This document shows, piece after piece, positions 35,864 to 46,107 of a stretch of 64,000 bases of DNA (positions are counted from its first letter, which is position 1; each line of letters begins with the position of its first letter). The notes beneath the pieces are model-generated. The model saw only the letters and a program-made list of their open reading frames with translations, ran no database searches and was not told where the DNA came from. The position numbers were made by a program, and so were the translations under genes. Origin of the DNA: Amphibalanus amphitrite (Eukaryota > Arthropoda > Thecostraca > Balanomorpha > Balanidae); NCBI RefSeq assembly GCF_019059575.1, contig NW_024881977.1, positions 1 to 64,000 on the forward strand, in the 5' to 3' direction.

Positions 35864-36908
35864 GAAACTGTATGCTTACGGTATACGTGACAATGCACTT
35901 ATGATGCTGAAATCATATTTAGAAGGCCGCACACAGTGTGTTGAGGTAGAGCATGTTCGCTCCAGCCTTGCTTCGGTTGATATCGGTGTTCCCCAGGGCT
36001 CCATCCTTGGGCCACTTCTGTTTTTAATTTACATCAATGACTTTCCCTCCATTTCTGATGATATAACTGCATATCTGTATGCAGATGACACAGCCATTTT
36101 CATTGAAGGCAATGATGAAGCCCATTTGCAAAGAGTCATCGACGCCACAATGCCCAAGATAGCTGTTTGGTTTCAAGCAAACCAATTATCTTTAAATACC
36201 GACAAAACTTTTTGTCAGCTCTACAATAATTCTAAACGCGCTGTCAATGTGTCTGTTTTGCTCTCTGGTGCACATATTAAATTTGTTAAAACAGTTAAGT
36301 ACTTGGGCATGTACGTAGATGACGATCTGAAATGGAAATCACACATTTCACACCTTTCTACAACGCTGACTCGTAACGTTGGACTCATAAGCAGAGCTAG
36401 GTATATATTGGTACCTAAACAGCTGCTTCTTTTATATAACGCACTTTTCCTTCCGTATATCAACTACTGCTGTATGCTTTACAGCAACACTTATATTACA
36501 AACGTAGATAAGCTCGAGAAATTACAAAAGCGTTTGGTCAGAATGATTGATGGCGAACATAGACTCGCACACACAGCACCAATTTTTAAGAAACTGAAAA
36601 TACTTAAGTTGAGAGACATTGGTAAGCAGCAGATGCTTCTGCTAATGCATAGAAAGTTGAAAGGAACTTTGCCTTCATCTATTGACAGACTTTTTACGAT
36701 ACTCGAACCGCTTCGAGATACTCGCTCGACCCATCATTTCCACGAGTTCTTCTCAGAAAAAAATTATCGCAGCTACACTACTAGGTGGTCTGCACCTAGA
36801 ATTTGGAACTCAATAATTGGTCCTAAGTTCACAGATATGGAAGCAGTTCCACTAACAAAGAGAGAAATCAAGGATTTCTCAAAGCAGTTTTTTATCGATC
36901 AATACTGA
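35864..36908 (+). pseudogene. LINE reverse transcriptase C-terminal part
   Basis: The open stretch (ATG at 35901, 335 aa, but the coding frame continues upstream to the insertion edge) has GVPQGSILGPLLFLIYIND (RT motif B region), the catalytic YADD box in LYADDTAIF, thumb-region motifs KTVKYLGMYVD and a C-terminal tail ending DFSKQFFIDQY. Motif A lies 1.2 kb upstream at about 34630, on the other side of the inserted element. The stretch itself has no stops, so decay since insertion is slight. Endonuclease and ORF1 are missing through 5' truncation. Confidence 0.8.
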
Positions 36909-37950
36909 TACCATTGCCAACACTGACATTATTGTTCTTGTGTTCCACCTGCGTTCGTAAACATACGAATACCTGCCAATGAAATGATCCCCCATTTTAT
37001 TTATTGTGGGTATGTACGTATATTTACCTGATAATGTATTTTTTACCCGCTCTCTCACAGGTACATACTTGCACATTACATAGTTATATGTACACAATTA
37101 CAGAATTTGTCTTTAATGCATATCACTTATGCATACCTAATTTTGGAACATTGTACATCTCTGTAACTGGGTAGGTATGTTCTAACTGGGTACCTAGATC
37201 GCCACAAGAGGTGGTGGTATTTAGTGGTCCTTATGTCTTTTCCCTGTTTGTCTTTTACTTCTTCTCGATCTTTTATCCCACATTTTTGTTTTGCCCTTTT
37301 CTTTTTGTTAAGCTTTGCTTTTTCTCCCTATAAACATCATACAGTACGTACAGTACTAACTGTATGTCTTTGAATCATCGCCATCGCTCAATGACCTAGC
37401 TTTCTTGCTATTTACATTACTTGCTATTTGTATACCGGTCGTCTCGTCTTGTTTTGTGTACTTACAAGTCACACTTAAGTTCTCCTGGATACGTAACAAT
37501 ACGTAAATCAGCCCTACGATACTTCCCACCGACCTGGGTTTACCGAGCAACAAGCTTGCTTAGCTCGGTATCCCTTTTCGGTGAGGATCTGACTCCTCCG
37601 GGTGTGACTTGGCTCTGTCCCTCTTCTATAATGCAAGCTTTGCATGCGCTTATTACCACTAACCCCTGGATCACTCTCTCCTTCTCACTATCTTCTTTGG
37701 GAATGGTGTAGCGGCCAGTCAAGCTACATTTAGTCTTGACTTCTTTGCCTCTTCTTATGACATTTTACTAACTTACTAAGTATTGTATTTAGCTTTGTTT
37801 TTGTTTGCTTTCCTTTTTCTTAGCAGGGAGTGTCGCGACTTTCTTCATATTTTTGTCTTGGGAGGTGTTAACGTAAGGTGCTGTTGTCGCGTGGGTCAGT
37901 GGGTGGACACTCCTGGTCGTCTGATCATGGGCGGCGGCTTAGAAAAAAAA

Positions 37951-38200
37951 GGTGCCCTTCCGCTGCCAGGTGCGCCCCTCTTGAACAGAAGGTATTTTAT
38001 ATTCTTGTAACGAGACGCCCTCTTCTGCTGGGGGCGCCCATCTGCTGCTGGGGCGACTCTCATCTGCTGGGAATAGGCAATTGGGCGTCACTCTCCTGCT
38101 TGGTGAGCCCAACTTCTGCTGGAGGTGCCCTATTTCTGCTCAACCTTTGCTGTGTCGCCGCTCTTCTGCTCGGGGCGCCCTCTCTGCCGCGGGATATGGG
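37951..38200. repeat. About 20-bp GC-rich minisatellite (right part)
   Basis: Continuation of the array at 33850-34586. Its order of variants resembles about 34143-34400 (GGTGCCCTTCCGCTG, then a TTTTATATTCTTGTAA-type interruption), pointing to a higher-order repeat. Confidence 0.8.
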
Positions 38201-38274
38201 CGCCTTTTTCGGATGGCGGGGGGGGGGGCGGCCGCCCCCGTCGCCCCCCCCCTGGATCCGCGCCTGACCGCCGG

Positions 38275-39175
38275 GTTACGTTATGCGTATCCTCAGTTTA
38301 CATTGTGTGAGGCCCCGTGTGGCGCCGTCAGTTACAGCGCTCCTGCAAGAGGTCAGCTGCCTTGTTTTGACGATCATCATCGCGGGCGGCCAGCGCCGGC
38401 TAATGTTGATAGACCCGGGTCAGTGACCCTTGAGGCTAATCCCCCGAGCCCTCTGTGACACCGCAGTGCTGTTCAACAACTGATCCGAGGCACCCACAGC
38501 AGCAAGGTCACAGCACCAGGCACAGGGCTCGGCCTCACCCCTGACCTTCACGGAATGGGCCACGGGTCACTAATTCGATGGTCGAGTGGAGAGAAACGTA
38601 AATATACTCGCCCAGGCTGAGGCGTTTTCAGCACAGCTGGACAGAAACACAACAAGGGCGACTTGTGTACACTGGTGATGCACAGTGAGCGTGATGAATA
38701 ACCCAGCTGTTAAATCCCAGGATACTGTCGTAACTCACAGTCTGTTTGCTTTTGAAGCTAGTTTTGAGTTGCATGTTGGAGCAGTCTCTATCAACAGTTC
38801 CTTACAAGCTTTCTGCAGTCAACGACCACCGACCAGGCGTCTCTGAGAACGTTCGCAGTTCACGACAATTCCAAAATAAACACATCGTTTTTATCATCTC
38901 TGACTTCATTGAGCAATAGCCAGGCGTAGTAGTCGTGTTTGGAATGGCTGTGCCCTTGACAGACCCGGGGTCACTTGGTGCTCACCGACCATCGCAGTCC
39001 GTCGGGAGTCAAAGCTCTGGCATTGCGCAGCTCTGTTCAGTTGTCCTCCAACTCCCGAGCTGGCGACGTCGATCAGATCAGCCAGCTGCTGAGCGTTCCC
39101 AGAGTAACCGGCTTCTTCAGAGACATATCTTTGAGAAATCAACAGTCCAAATCACCGTTACCTACCACACAAGAG
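38275..39175 (+). other. Upstream region of the secreted-protein gene
   Basis: Unique sequence without a convincing ORF. It is likely the promoter-proximal region of the gene starting at 39243. Minus-strand ORF 38906-39142 has no features. Confidence 0.4.
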
Positions 39176-39181
39176 TATAAA
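39176..39181 (+). promoter_or_regulatory. TATA box
   Basis: TATAAA in GAGTATAAATC, 67 bp before the chosen ATG. Transcription would start near 39205-39210, leaving a leader of about 35 nt before 39243 but almost none before the upstream ATG at 39210. This supports the downstream start. Confidence 0.6.
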
Positions 39182-39242
39182 TCAACGTCATCTAACACAG
39201 CGTCTGTGATTGGTCAACCAGCATCGCCGAGACGTTGTGAGG

Positions 39243-40229
39243 ATGAAGTTCTGTAGCGCGGTGCTGGTGCTGGGGCTGGCGCTGCTGACTTCAGCACAGC
39301 TCCGTGAAGAGCCGGCAGGCTGTCCCAAAGGCTACGTTCATCTCACCGGTGGCCAGTGCGTCCAGCTGAGCATGGCCAACAAGTATCTGGGCGACTCCGA
39401 CCAGCTCGACCCGCGCTCCACCGGGTTCCGTCCGGTGCGCCGTCGCGGCGGACACTGGCCGGGAGCCTGGGGAGGTCCAATACTCGCCGCCAGCAGTCCA
39501 GAGGCCCGCCGCGTCCCGGCACCTAGGGTGGAGCTCGAGCAGCGCGCTGACCCGGTAGAGGTGGCGAGAAGGCCGGCTGACGGTCAGCGCAGGAGAGGCC
39601 AGCGCCGAGGCCAGCACGGCAGGAGGGGCGGACGGAGGCAGGGAGGACGCGGCGCTATGAGACCGAGACGGCCTACTGACGGAACTGAGACGGCTCCCTC
39701 CCCGCTGATGGCGGCAGAGGGTGGAGATGTGGCCCCGACTGAGTCGACTTGCGCCTCCGGTCAGGTGGACGGGCGGGGTCGCTGCAGGGACGGCCGAGGC
39801 AGAGAGACCTCCGGAAGAAGGCGCGGTCGTGTCGGAAGGCGCGGTAAAAACCGCGCAGGACATCGCCGAAGACGCCCGCGGCAGTGCAGAAGAGGCTTCA
39901 TTCGTCTGAGCAAAGGCCAGTGCATTCCTGACACAGGCTTCTCTCAAGAAGTTGATGCCAATGAAAGCTCGACGACCGTGAGTTCACTCCAGTCAGATTC
40001 TCGTCAAACAAATGACCTGTCGGACGGCGATGGACTTGGAGAAACGACTGAGCTGGCGGTGACAGACTCTTCCCCTCCTCGGAGACGGCAGGGGCAGAGG
40101 CGACGAGGCCCTAGGGAGCGGCACGGCGGGAGGCGCCGACGACCGGGGAGGCGCCAGAACAGCGGACAGGCGGACATCGGACAACCAGACAGCGGAAAAA
40201 GCGGACAACAGGGACATCGGACAGCCTGA
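39243..40229 (+). CDS. Secreted Arg/Gly-rich protein with CPxGxVxxxxGxC repeats
   Basis: The frame is open from ATG 39210, but the ATG at 39243 gives a clean signal peptide (MKFCSAVLVLGLALLTSAQL) and fits the TATA box. The product is 328 aa as read. After cleavage come CPKGYVHLTGGQCV (residues 27-40), a long Arg/Gly/Gln-rich low-complexity region (about 60-140), a shorter CASGQVDGRGRC repeat, then CRRGFIRLSKGQCI (about 215-228), a Ser/Thr/Asp-rich linker, and a second Arg/Gly-rich tail. The frame stops at 40229, while a matching Cys-rich region continues in the next frame to 40536. I do not recognise the family. The pattern suggests an extracellular protein with short disulfide-bonded repeats joined by basic linkers. 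Function is unknown. Confidence 0.6.
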   Translation: MKFCSAVLVLGLALLTSAQLREEPAGCPKGYVHLTGGQCVQLSMANKYLGDSDQLDPRSTGFRPVRRRGGHWPGAWGGPILAASSPEARRVPAPRVELEQRADPVEVARRPADGQRRRGQRRGQHGRRGGRRQGGRGAMRPRRPTDGTETAPSPLMAAEGGDVAPTESTCASGQVDGRGRCRDGRGRETSGRRRGRVGRRGKNRAGHRRRRPRQCRRGFIRLSKGQCIPDTGFSQEVDANESSTTVSSLQSDSRQTNDLSDGDGLGETTELAVTDSSPPRRRQGQRRRGPRERHGGRRRRPGRRQNSGQADIGQPDSGKSGQQGHRTA

Positions 40230-40536
40230 CGGCGGACAGCCGGACAGCGGGTCTCGCCGGGGTCCGACAGGGCGCGGTCGGGGCGGGGCTGACAGACGCG
40301 CCGGCGACCGTCCCCCGTGTCCTCCGGGCCATGTCCGGTGGCGGCGCGGGCGCTGCGTGTCCGCGGACAGGCTGCAGGCGTGTCCGGAGGGCTCCCAGCG
40401 CCGGCCCGGAGGCAGGTGTGTCCGCTGTGGCGTGCTGCCGCCGCTGGAGGACGGACGCTGTCCGGACGGCTGTGCCCGGACAGCGGACAAGTGCGCCTGC
40501 TGTCAGCCGGGTCGCCGACAAAAATCGGACAACTAA
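40230..40536 (+). pseudogene. Cys-rich C-terminal continuation in the shifted frame
   Basis: From about 40198 the frame one base downstream is open to TAA at 40534-40536. It continues the acidic/Gly repeats (DNRDIGQPDGGQPDSG) into CPPGHVRWRRGRCV, a third copy of the motif at residues 27-40 and 215-228 of the preceding ORF. A dense ten-cysteine tail follows, ending CACCQPGRRQKSDN. The frames meet in the A5 run at 40196-40200, where a single extra base would explain the break. It may be a true mutation, a polymorphism or a sequence error. No GT..AG intron fits the junction. Confidence 0.55.
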
Positions 40537-40874
40537 CAGGCAGCGAACGGACAGCTAAAGCTCTTGACACGCGTGTGGTCGAGTCTGGGTCGGTGGCTCT
40601 TGACCAAGCCGCGCCGCCGGACAGAAAGCATGGCGCAGCAGACTTGTGCCTCTGCCGGTCACCAGCGACTGCACAACAGCACCAACCAGTCACCAGGACT
40701 AAAACAGCAGAGCCGCCCAGTGTGCCGAATGGCGTCATAAATAGCATGCCGAGATTGCTGATGCCGTGGTAGCGCGGTTATGGAGGCTCGTACATTCGGA
40801 TCGATGTGACTGAGCCTGACGCGAGAACACCGCATGAATGCATGGTCTGTGCTGAAGTTTATTCAAACAAACAA

Positions 40875-40880
40875 AATAAA
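40875..40880 (+). terminator. Possible polyadenylation signal
   Basis: AATAAA about 340 bp after the second-frame stop, in an A-rich stretch. It is a candidate only; such hexamers are common in AT-rich DNA. Confidence 0.3.
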
Positions 40881-41634
40881 TCAAAAAGGGACGAGAATAT
40901 GTCAGCTATGTACCAAATGGCATACGGCCGGTCTGTGAATGGAGTTACCTATAACAGACGACTCCAAATCCGTATGCATACGAACCTTTATCTATGCTTG
41001 CTATCTTTCAAAATTTGGTCAGTATGATACCGATGTAAATTAAATAAGCACATTTGAGATAATTTTATGACCATTTCATAAAAAGAAATAGAACTTTAGG
41101 CTACACTGTCTTCCAGGGCCATTAGCTTGTGCCGAGGAGGGCGTTAAAATGCTAGATTACCAAAATATAACAATGATTTCGATAATATGAGATGAAATAA
41201 CGCGCATTGATTAGTGTTTATGTTCTTGGCTTATGGCTTATTCTTGAGTGAGACTGAAGAGTCATGTCTTAATAGTTAATACCCAGGTAAATGCTTATTT
41301 GAAATTGTTTTAACGGACTTTCACTGGGTAGTGGGTAAAAGTTATTATTGGTCCCGGTACTCCGACTTGTATTGAAAAGTCTTCGATGGGGCACACATAG
41401 GTTTAAAACAGACAAAAATCAGGTAGCCATTTTTCGCAACACATCAATCAAATTTCTAAATATCCATGCTAATTTTTGACTGATACAATCAGCTGCTTAG
41501 TTATAAGATAGCCGCAATCGGGACTCGGGAGGCGAAATTGTCTGTTTGACCTGTCACGATCACAGAGGTTACACAAAGTCACCACCTACAAAGCGATTGA
41601 TAAAAATGTGTGCGCCGAGTCGAATTAGATGCCG
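40881..41634. other. No gene identified
   Basis: AT-rich unique sequence with short ORFs only. Confidence 0.6.
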
Positions 41635-43989
41635 TTAACCCACGTCCCACTGAGCCCTACGGGGGGGGGGGGGCTATTTCATAGCCCCCCTCCTAACTCC
41701 GAAACTACTGAGCCGATCGTCGAAATTCAAACTGCATCTGAAAGTCCCGGAAAAACTGTCGAGCGAAACCTAATTTCATTGACCTCGAGGTCACCGATGA
41801 CGTCACAGGTCACGTCAAAGTAAAAATTATCGTTATTTGGCTTGTTAACATTTTGGGCTCTGGCTGCCGTCTTACAAGTCAGATCAGGCTGATTTTTGGT
41901 TTACACACTCGTGAACAGATGCTTTAGATACCCTGAGGGTCCAAACTTGTACTTTGATTTTCAGGTCAGGGTCAGGTCATCATAGGTCACGGAAATCATA
42001 TGTCATAAGTCGGTCACGTGACACATGTTTTATGGCCCATTTAGGTCATAGATTTCGAATTCGGTGTCGCCTGTGTCACTTGAGGCCATTTTCATCTGAT
42101 TATAGCTGAGGTCGGGTCACTTTCAGGTCAAAAAAGGTCAAATTTCAAAGTTGAAATTTTTTCAACAAAAACATGTCTATCGGATGCATTTTGAGCTCAG
42201 GAACACGATGGTGCTATTAATATTGGTGTACGATGTCAAATTCGTACAGAAAAATCAATTTGAAAAAAAAAATTGCTATAATGCGTATAACTTGGCCATT
42301 GTTTAACCCGCGCCCGGCTGGGGGTCCTGGATTTCCACGCCCTGCTGGGGGGGGGTGTTTGAACACCCCCCCCCCCCTTCTAACTCGGCTCCTGGGCCAC
42401 GTAGCGATACGCGGAAGGCGGCGTTCGAAAGAGCGTCAAAAATAATGACGAAATCACTTCGGTCAATTTTTGGTCAGGTCAAAGGTCAGGTCACCAGAGG
42501 TCATTGAAGGCAAAATTTCGCCGATTTCCAGGTCGAATGTCGACAATTTCCAAGAAGCCAGCGCATAACTCGGGAACCAATAGAGCTACAGCGCCGCGGA
42601 AAAGCGCATTCGATAGCCCTATTAACGCCCTTTCTGAGTAATTCTCTCAGATTTGACCTAACGTCAACGGTTTTGCCTGCAGGGGGCAAAAACTGCAAAA
42701 ATAGCTGATTTTTTTCGGAAACAGTTTTTCTGCAATAACTTTTGACCCAAGCCTTGTACGAGCTTACTTTTACCAGCATCGTGTTCCTCTCGTCAAGACG
42801 CATCGAATGAACTATAACTTGACCTTGAAAGGTCAACTTGAAAATTTGACCTCAGGTCAAGGTCATGACCTGACCGGAAAGGGTCATGTTGCATATCAGT
42901 CGATCCGTATCGTCGAGCTGAACACATCTAAGGCGTTTTCATCGCTCTAGCATGCCTCTATCAACAGTTATTTGCGAAAAACTGTTAGATACCATTCGTG
43001 ACCTAAGATGACCTCAGGGCATAAACAGGGGTCACGGACACCATTTCCATGTTCAGTGTGTCTAAACCACTTGTAATTCAGTGTTTGGGAGTGTTTATAA
43101 TGTCTTTCGTCCAAAAGAGGCGCATTTCAATTTTCTCCCATTGACTTATAATGGGGAGGTCGCAAAATTGACCTGACCTTAGGTCATCGATATCAAAATT
43201 CTGAGATATACATTTTGTACATGCTATTGCTCTTAGCAATCGCTGAAAGTTTCAAAGCGATCGGTCACTCGGTGTAGCTATGACAGACATTGAAACTTTT
43301 TATGAGGTGAGGTCACTTCAAGTGACCTGGTGACCTGACCTTGAATGACCTTGGTCTGAAATTTTCACAACATGTGTAGAATTGATGTATGATAAGGTGT
43401 ACCAAAAACGGCGGCGCTCCGCGCCGCCGTTTTTGAGATATTCGCGAAAAACCACAAGGGGGGGTGTTCAAACACCCCCCCCAGCAGGGCGCGGGTTAAT
43501 ATATCTGGCTAAAACTTGCTAGAGTACCTAAGTCATAAGCATGTGTTCTATCATACATATATTTGTTTTGTTTTTTTTGAAAAGTCACAAAGTTTTTGAA
43601 AAAAGATAAAAATACAAATTTTGAATTTTAATACATATCATTTTCAAAATTTTCAAAATTTTGAAAATTCGAGATAGCAGTTGGATAGCGCAGTCCATTC
43701 TGAGTCCTCTCATGCAAAGACATTGGATCTAGCTCAAAAACTGAGCTCTTAGGAGTGATTCCCATGGTTCAATGTTTTGCGTCGAAATCGGCGGAACATG
43801 ACGTCACTCTGACGTCATTCCCGGCCGATCTATGATAGATGCGAAGTTCAAATTTTGACACAATGTGTCAAATTGATGCAGCCGAAGGCATTGAAAGTTT
43901 GGCGGCGATACGTCAAGCGGTTTAGAAGTTATTGCAGAAAAACGGGAGGGGGCTATGAATAGCCCCCCCCCCCGTGGGGCGCGGGTTAA
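41635..43989. mobile_element. TTAA element D, same family as C, with nested element E
   Basis: TTAA lies at 41635-41638 and 43986-43989. The left end CCCACGTCCCACTGAGCCCTACGG is decayed, while the right end GTGGGGCGCGGG matches C. The body aligns closely with 34682-35859 throughout. It is interrupted at 42303-43499; without that insert its length is about 1154 bp against 1178 for C. Hairpins keep the CTATTTCATAG / CTATGAATAG core. Confidence 0.88.
42303..43499. mobile_element. TTAA element E, nested in D
   Basis: TTAA lies at 42303-42306 and 43496-43499, with ends CCCGCGCCCGGCTGGGGG and CCAGCAGGGCGCGGG. The left end carries the second TIR copy CGCCCTGCTGGGG after a 13-bp spacer, then a hairpin with core TGTTTGAACA (about 42347-42377). 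The right hairpin has TGTTCAAACA (about 43458-43482). Comparison with C shows the site was 'cttggccattgtTTAAtatatctgg' in D. Many AGGTCA half-sites lie at 42476-42503 and about 42800-43360. Confidence 0.9.
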
Positions 43990-44544
43990 TGTCGCGATCG
44001 GCCCGGGAGTTGCTGAGCTGAAGGGCGGGTGCAAAAGACGAGAACGCCTTTCGAAGTCACAGCCTTTGCAAAGTTGACCCCTGCCAGAAGAATGCATTCA
44101 CTATACTCGAGACGGTTAATCGTATACTATGTAAACGATATATCGTTGGTGCTGCGAATCAAACGCGGTGACACTTTACGTCAATGGCTTTTTTCGGCGG
44201 AAGCCCTGTTCGTGCACCGACCGCCCCATGAGGTCATCCTATAGCTCAGGAACGTCGAACTACTTTGCTAATTCGAAAAAATATAATTTGTTTGTCCGAT
44301 CAGCTGTTCCTTATATTGTGACCTCGGTGACCTCGAAAGATCAAATTCCTAAACGTTTTCACCTTTTGCATTCATGTGAAAACGTAAGTGCATATTAAGA
44401 TGTCACTATGTCCATATTTGAGCTTCGAAGTGCCCCTCCGCATATAGTTGCCATAGGAGCCAATCGTGAGGGGGGCGATCGCATCGACCCCCTCGCCCTG
44501 TCGAGTCGCCTTATAAAAAAATGCCCTGCCAGGGCGAGGGTTAA
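43990..44544. mobile_element. Right half of another TTAA-type element
   Basis: It ends GCCAGGGCGAGGG followed by TTAA at 44541-44544. Inside lie a hairpin-like GGGGGGCGATCGCATCGACCCCC (about 44472-44494) and a second TIR copy (CTCGCCCTG), the doubled-end layout of elements A-E in inverted orientation. The left end is not found; the region may have been disrupted by element D. Confidence 0.55.
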
Positions 44545-45919
44545 AACTTATAAGGTGGCTTGGCTATGAAAAGGCAATATCCCACGTTGGCCTGTTCGAA
44601 GCTAAGCTAAGGCCACTGCGGTCATCTGAGGACAACATATACAAAGTGGGTAACAAAATTTGATGTTGAAAACGTAGCTGGAGAATGGTCAAGACGAATA
44701 GGACATGCCGCCCCGCGCGGGTGGTGTCCACCTGGACCAAACCGCAGGCTGCACCGCAGTCTGGCACTCTGCAGTCCCAAGACAAGACCCAAGGCCAAAC
44801 CGGCGAGCCCGGGCCTGTGACGGTGGATCTGTGGTGCTGGTGTCCGAGTACGCGCAATTCTTAACGATACTACAGAAAATCAAATATTTGTTACTTGTTA
44901 GTCTCAGTCAGCTTGGCACGAGTCACGAGAGGTCAAGCGAGAGGTGTTCGGAGTTGGCAGTGAAATTGGCTTGCTCTTTTTAGCAGCATTATTGTTCTAT
45001 TGCTGATACATTTTATGCGTGGTGGCGACATACGCAGCGCGGTAATTTTTGCACACACGACAAGGCGTGAGAGGTTTGTACAGTTTTATTTTGGTTTTAT
45101 TCATTAAATGCTTAGTAACGGATCCAGGAACCGTATGCTTGGATTTTGTTTTTATTCATTGCCGTGTATTTGTTTTTTTTTGTTGGACGCAAGAGCCAAG
45201 TTGCTACGCGCCCTAACCCACAGGCCACAACAACAACACAACGTGTATTTTTTTTTAATGCTTGGTAAATAATTCAAGTTCTCTTTCTATTTGAGGAAAA
45301 TTGTGAATAATTACTAACATCAGATGTTGTAGGCGATATATGCCCCAATGCAGTGGCTATTACAATTGCCAGTACCATGTTGCGACCCTTGGCCCTACAA
45401 GGCGCTTTGAAATAATCTGTGATGATTTAATCTGAATCAGCAAGGTCATAATCTAATGATAAAATAAGTAAATTACACTGATCAACAGCCAAAAATGTAC
45501 AGAGAGTTGAGCATTCGTTTCTACCTAATTCGAGGCCGCTGATTCCAAATCTGGTCACCGTTTTGTCCCATCGGGCTCAGTTTTTTGTCTGGCACATACT
45601 GATGCCTTAAATTCTCACTTTTTATGCATTGTTATTGGCCTATTGTAGATATCCTTAGATCTAGATTATATATCTTTTTAATCCATATTTACCACAGCCA
45701 GGCAACACAGATGAGCACAAAACTATTGAATTTGTTGGAACAGAAATGTATATCACACATCACAGCGCAATGTAGGTAATCACATATTGTACAATCACGG
45801 CAAAGTGCAATCAACCAACGGTATGGTCATCCATCTGTGCTACCTCTCGACCACACAGGCAAGATTTTTGGTCATTTCAAACACTTTGGCATCTTCCTTT
45901 CGCTCAGCAACTCTTCTTG
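44545..45919. other. No gene identified
   Basis: Mostly AT-rich. Overlapping ORFs around 44564-44983 on both strands have no recognisable domain. Confidence 0.55.
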
Positions 45920-46107
45920 TTAGAATCGCTTCTGATTCTTGCTTTGTCTCCTCCCCTGCTGACGTTCCTCTCTCTGCAGTGTCCAGCAGTAATCACCCAT
46001 CATATTGGGAACAGACTTGCCCTGATATCTGCTCTCCATCACGGCGATGTCCTGATGGAACCTCTCCCCATGCTCGTCACTGACATCTCCATGATTTTCC
46101 GAAAGTA
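45920..46107 (-). pseudogene. Orphan conserved coding fragment (DEHGERFHQD type)
   Basis: The minus strand translates without a stop from about 46107 to TAA at 45920. It includes SENHGDVSDEHGERFHQDIA, VMESRYQGKSVPN and MMGDYCWTLQRE. I recall this motif order from a protein family repeated in many arthropod genomes and probably linked to mobile elements; I cannot name it. No ATG opens the frame and upstream sequence is closed, so this is a terminal exon or a truncated copy. It is too distinctive to be chance. Confidence 0.55.

Larger units (their letters stand above)
34587..37950 (+). mobile_element. 5'-truncated non-LTR retrotransposon (Jockey/CR1 group)
   Basis: The element enters in the reverse transcriptase just before motif A (YLDLRKAFDTV, about 34630). 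It is interrupted by a TTAA element, resumes at 35864, ends its ORF at 36908, and has about 1 kb of 3' sequence ending in AAAAAAAA at 37943-37950. 5' truncation and an A-tail are normal for LINE insertion. It sits inside a minisatellite of the hAT-type element, so it is the younger of the two. Confidence 0.75.
33118..38266. mobile_element. hAT-type element with nested LINE, 5.1 kb
   Basis: Ends CAGGGGCGGATCCAGG (33118) and CCTGGATCCGCGCCTG (38266) are flanked by the exact 8-bp duplication ACCGCCGG (33110-33117 and 38267-38274). The ends match the element at 47172-49011. The interior holds a decayed TTAA-type end (about 33238-33280, CCCGCGCCGTGCTAGGGGG), a 20-bp minisatellite in two parts, and a LINE with its own nested element. 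No hAT transposase is seen. Confidence 0.88.

Noticed and set aside
44705-44983. 92-aa ORF (MPPRAGGVHLDQTAG...)
   Set aside because: Overlaps equally long antisense ORFs; no motif, promoter or splice support.
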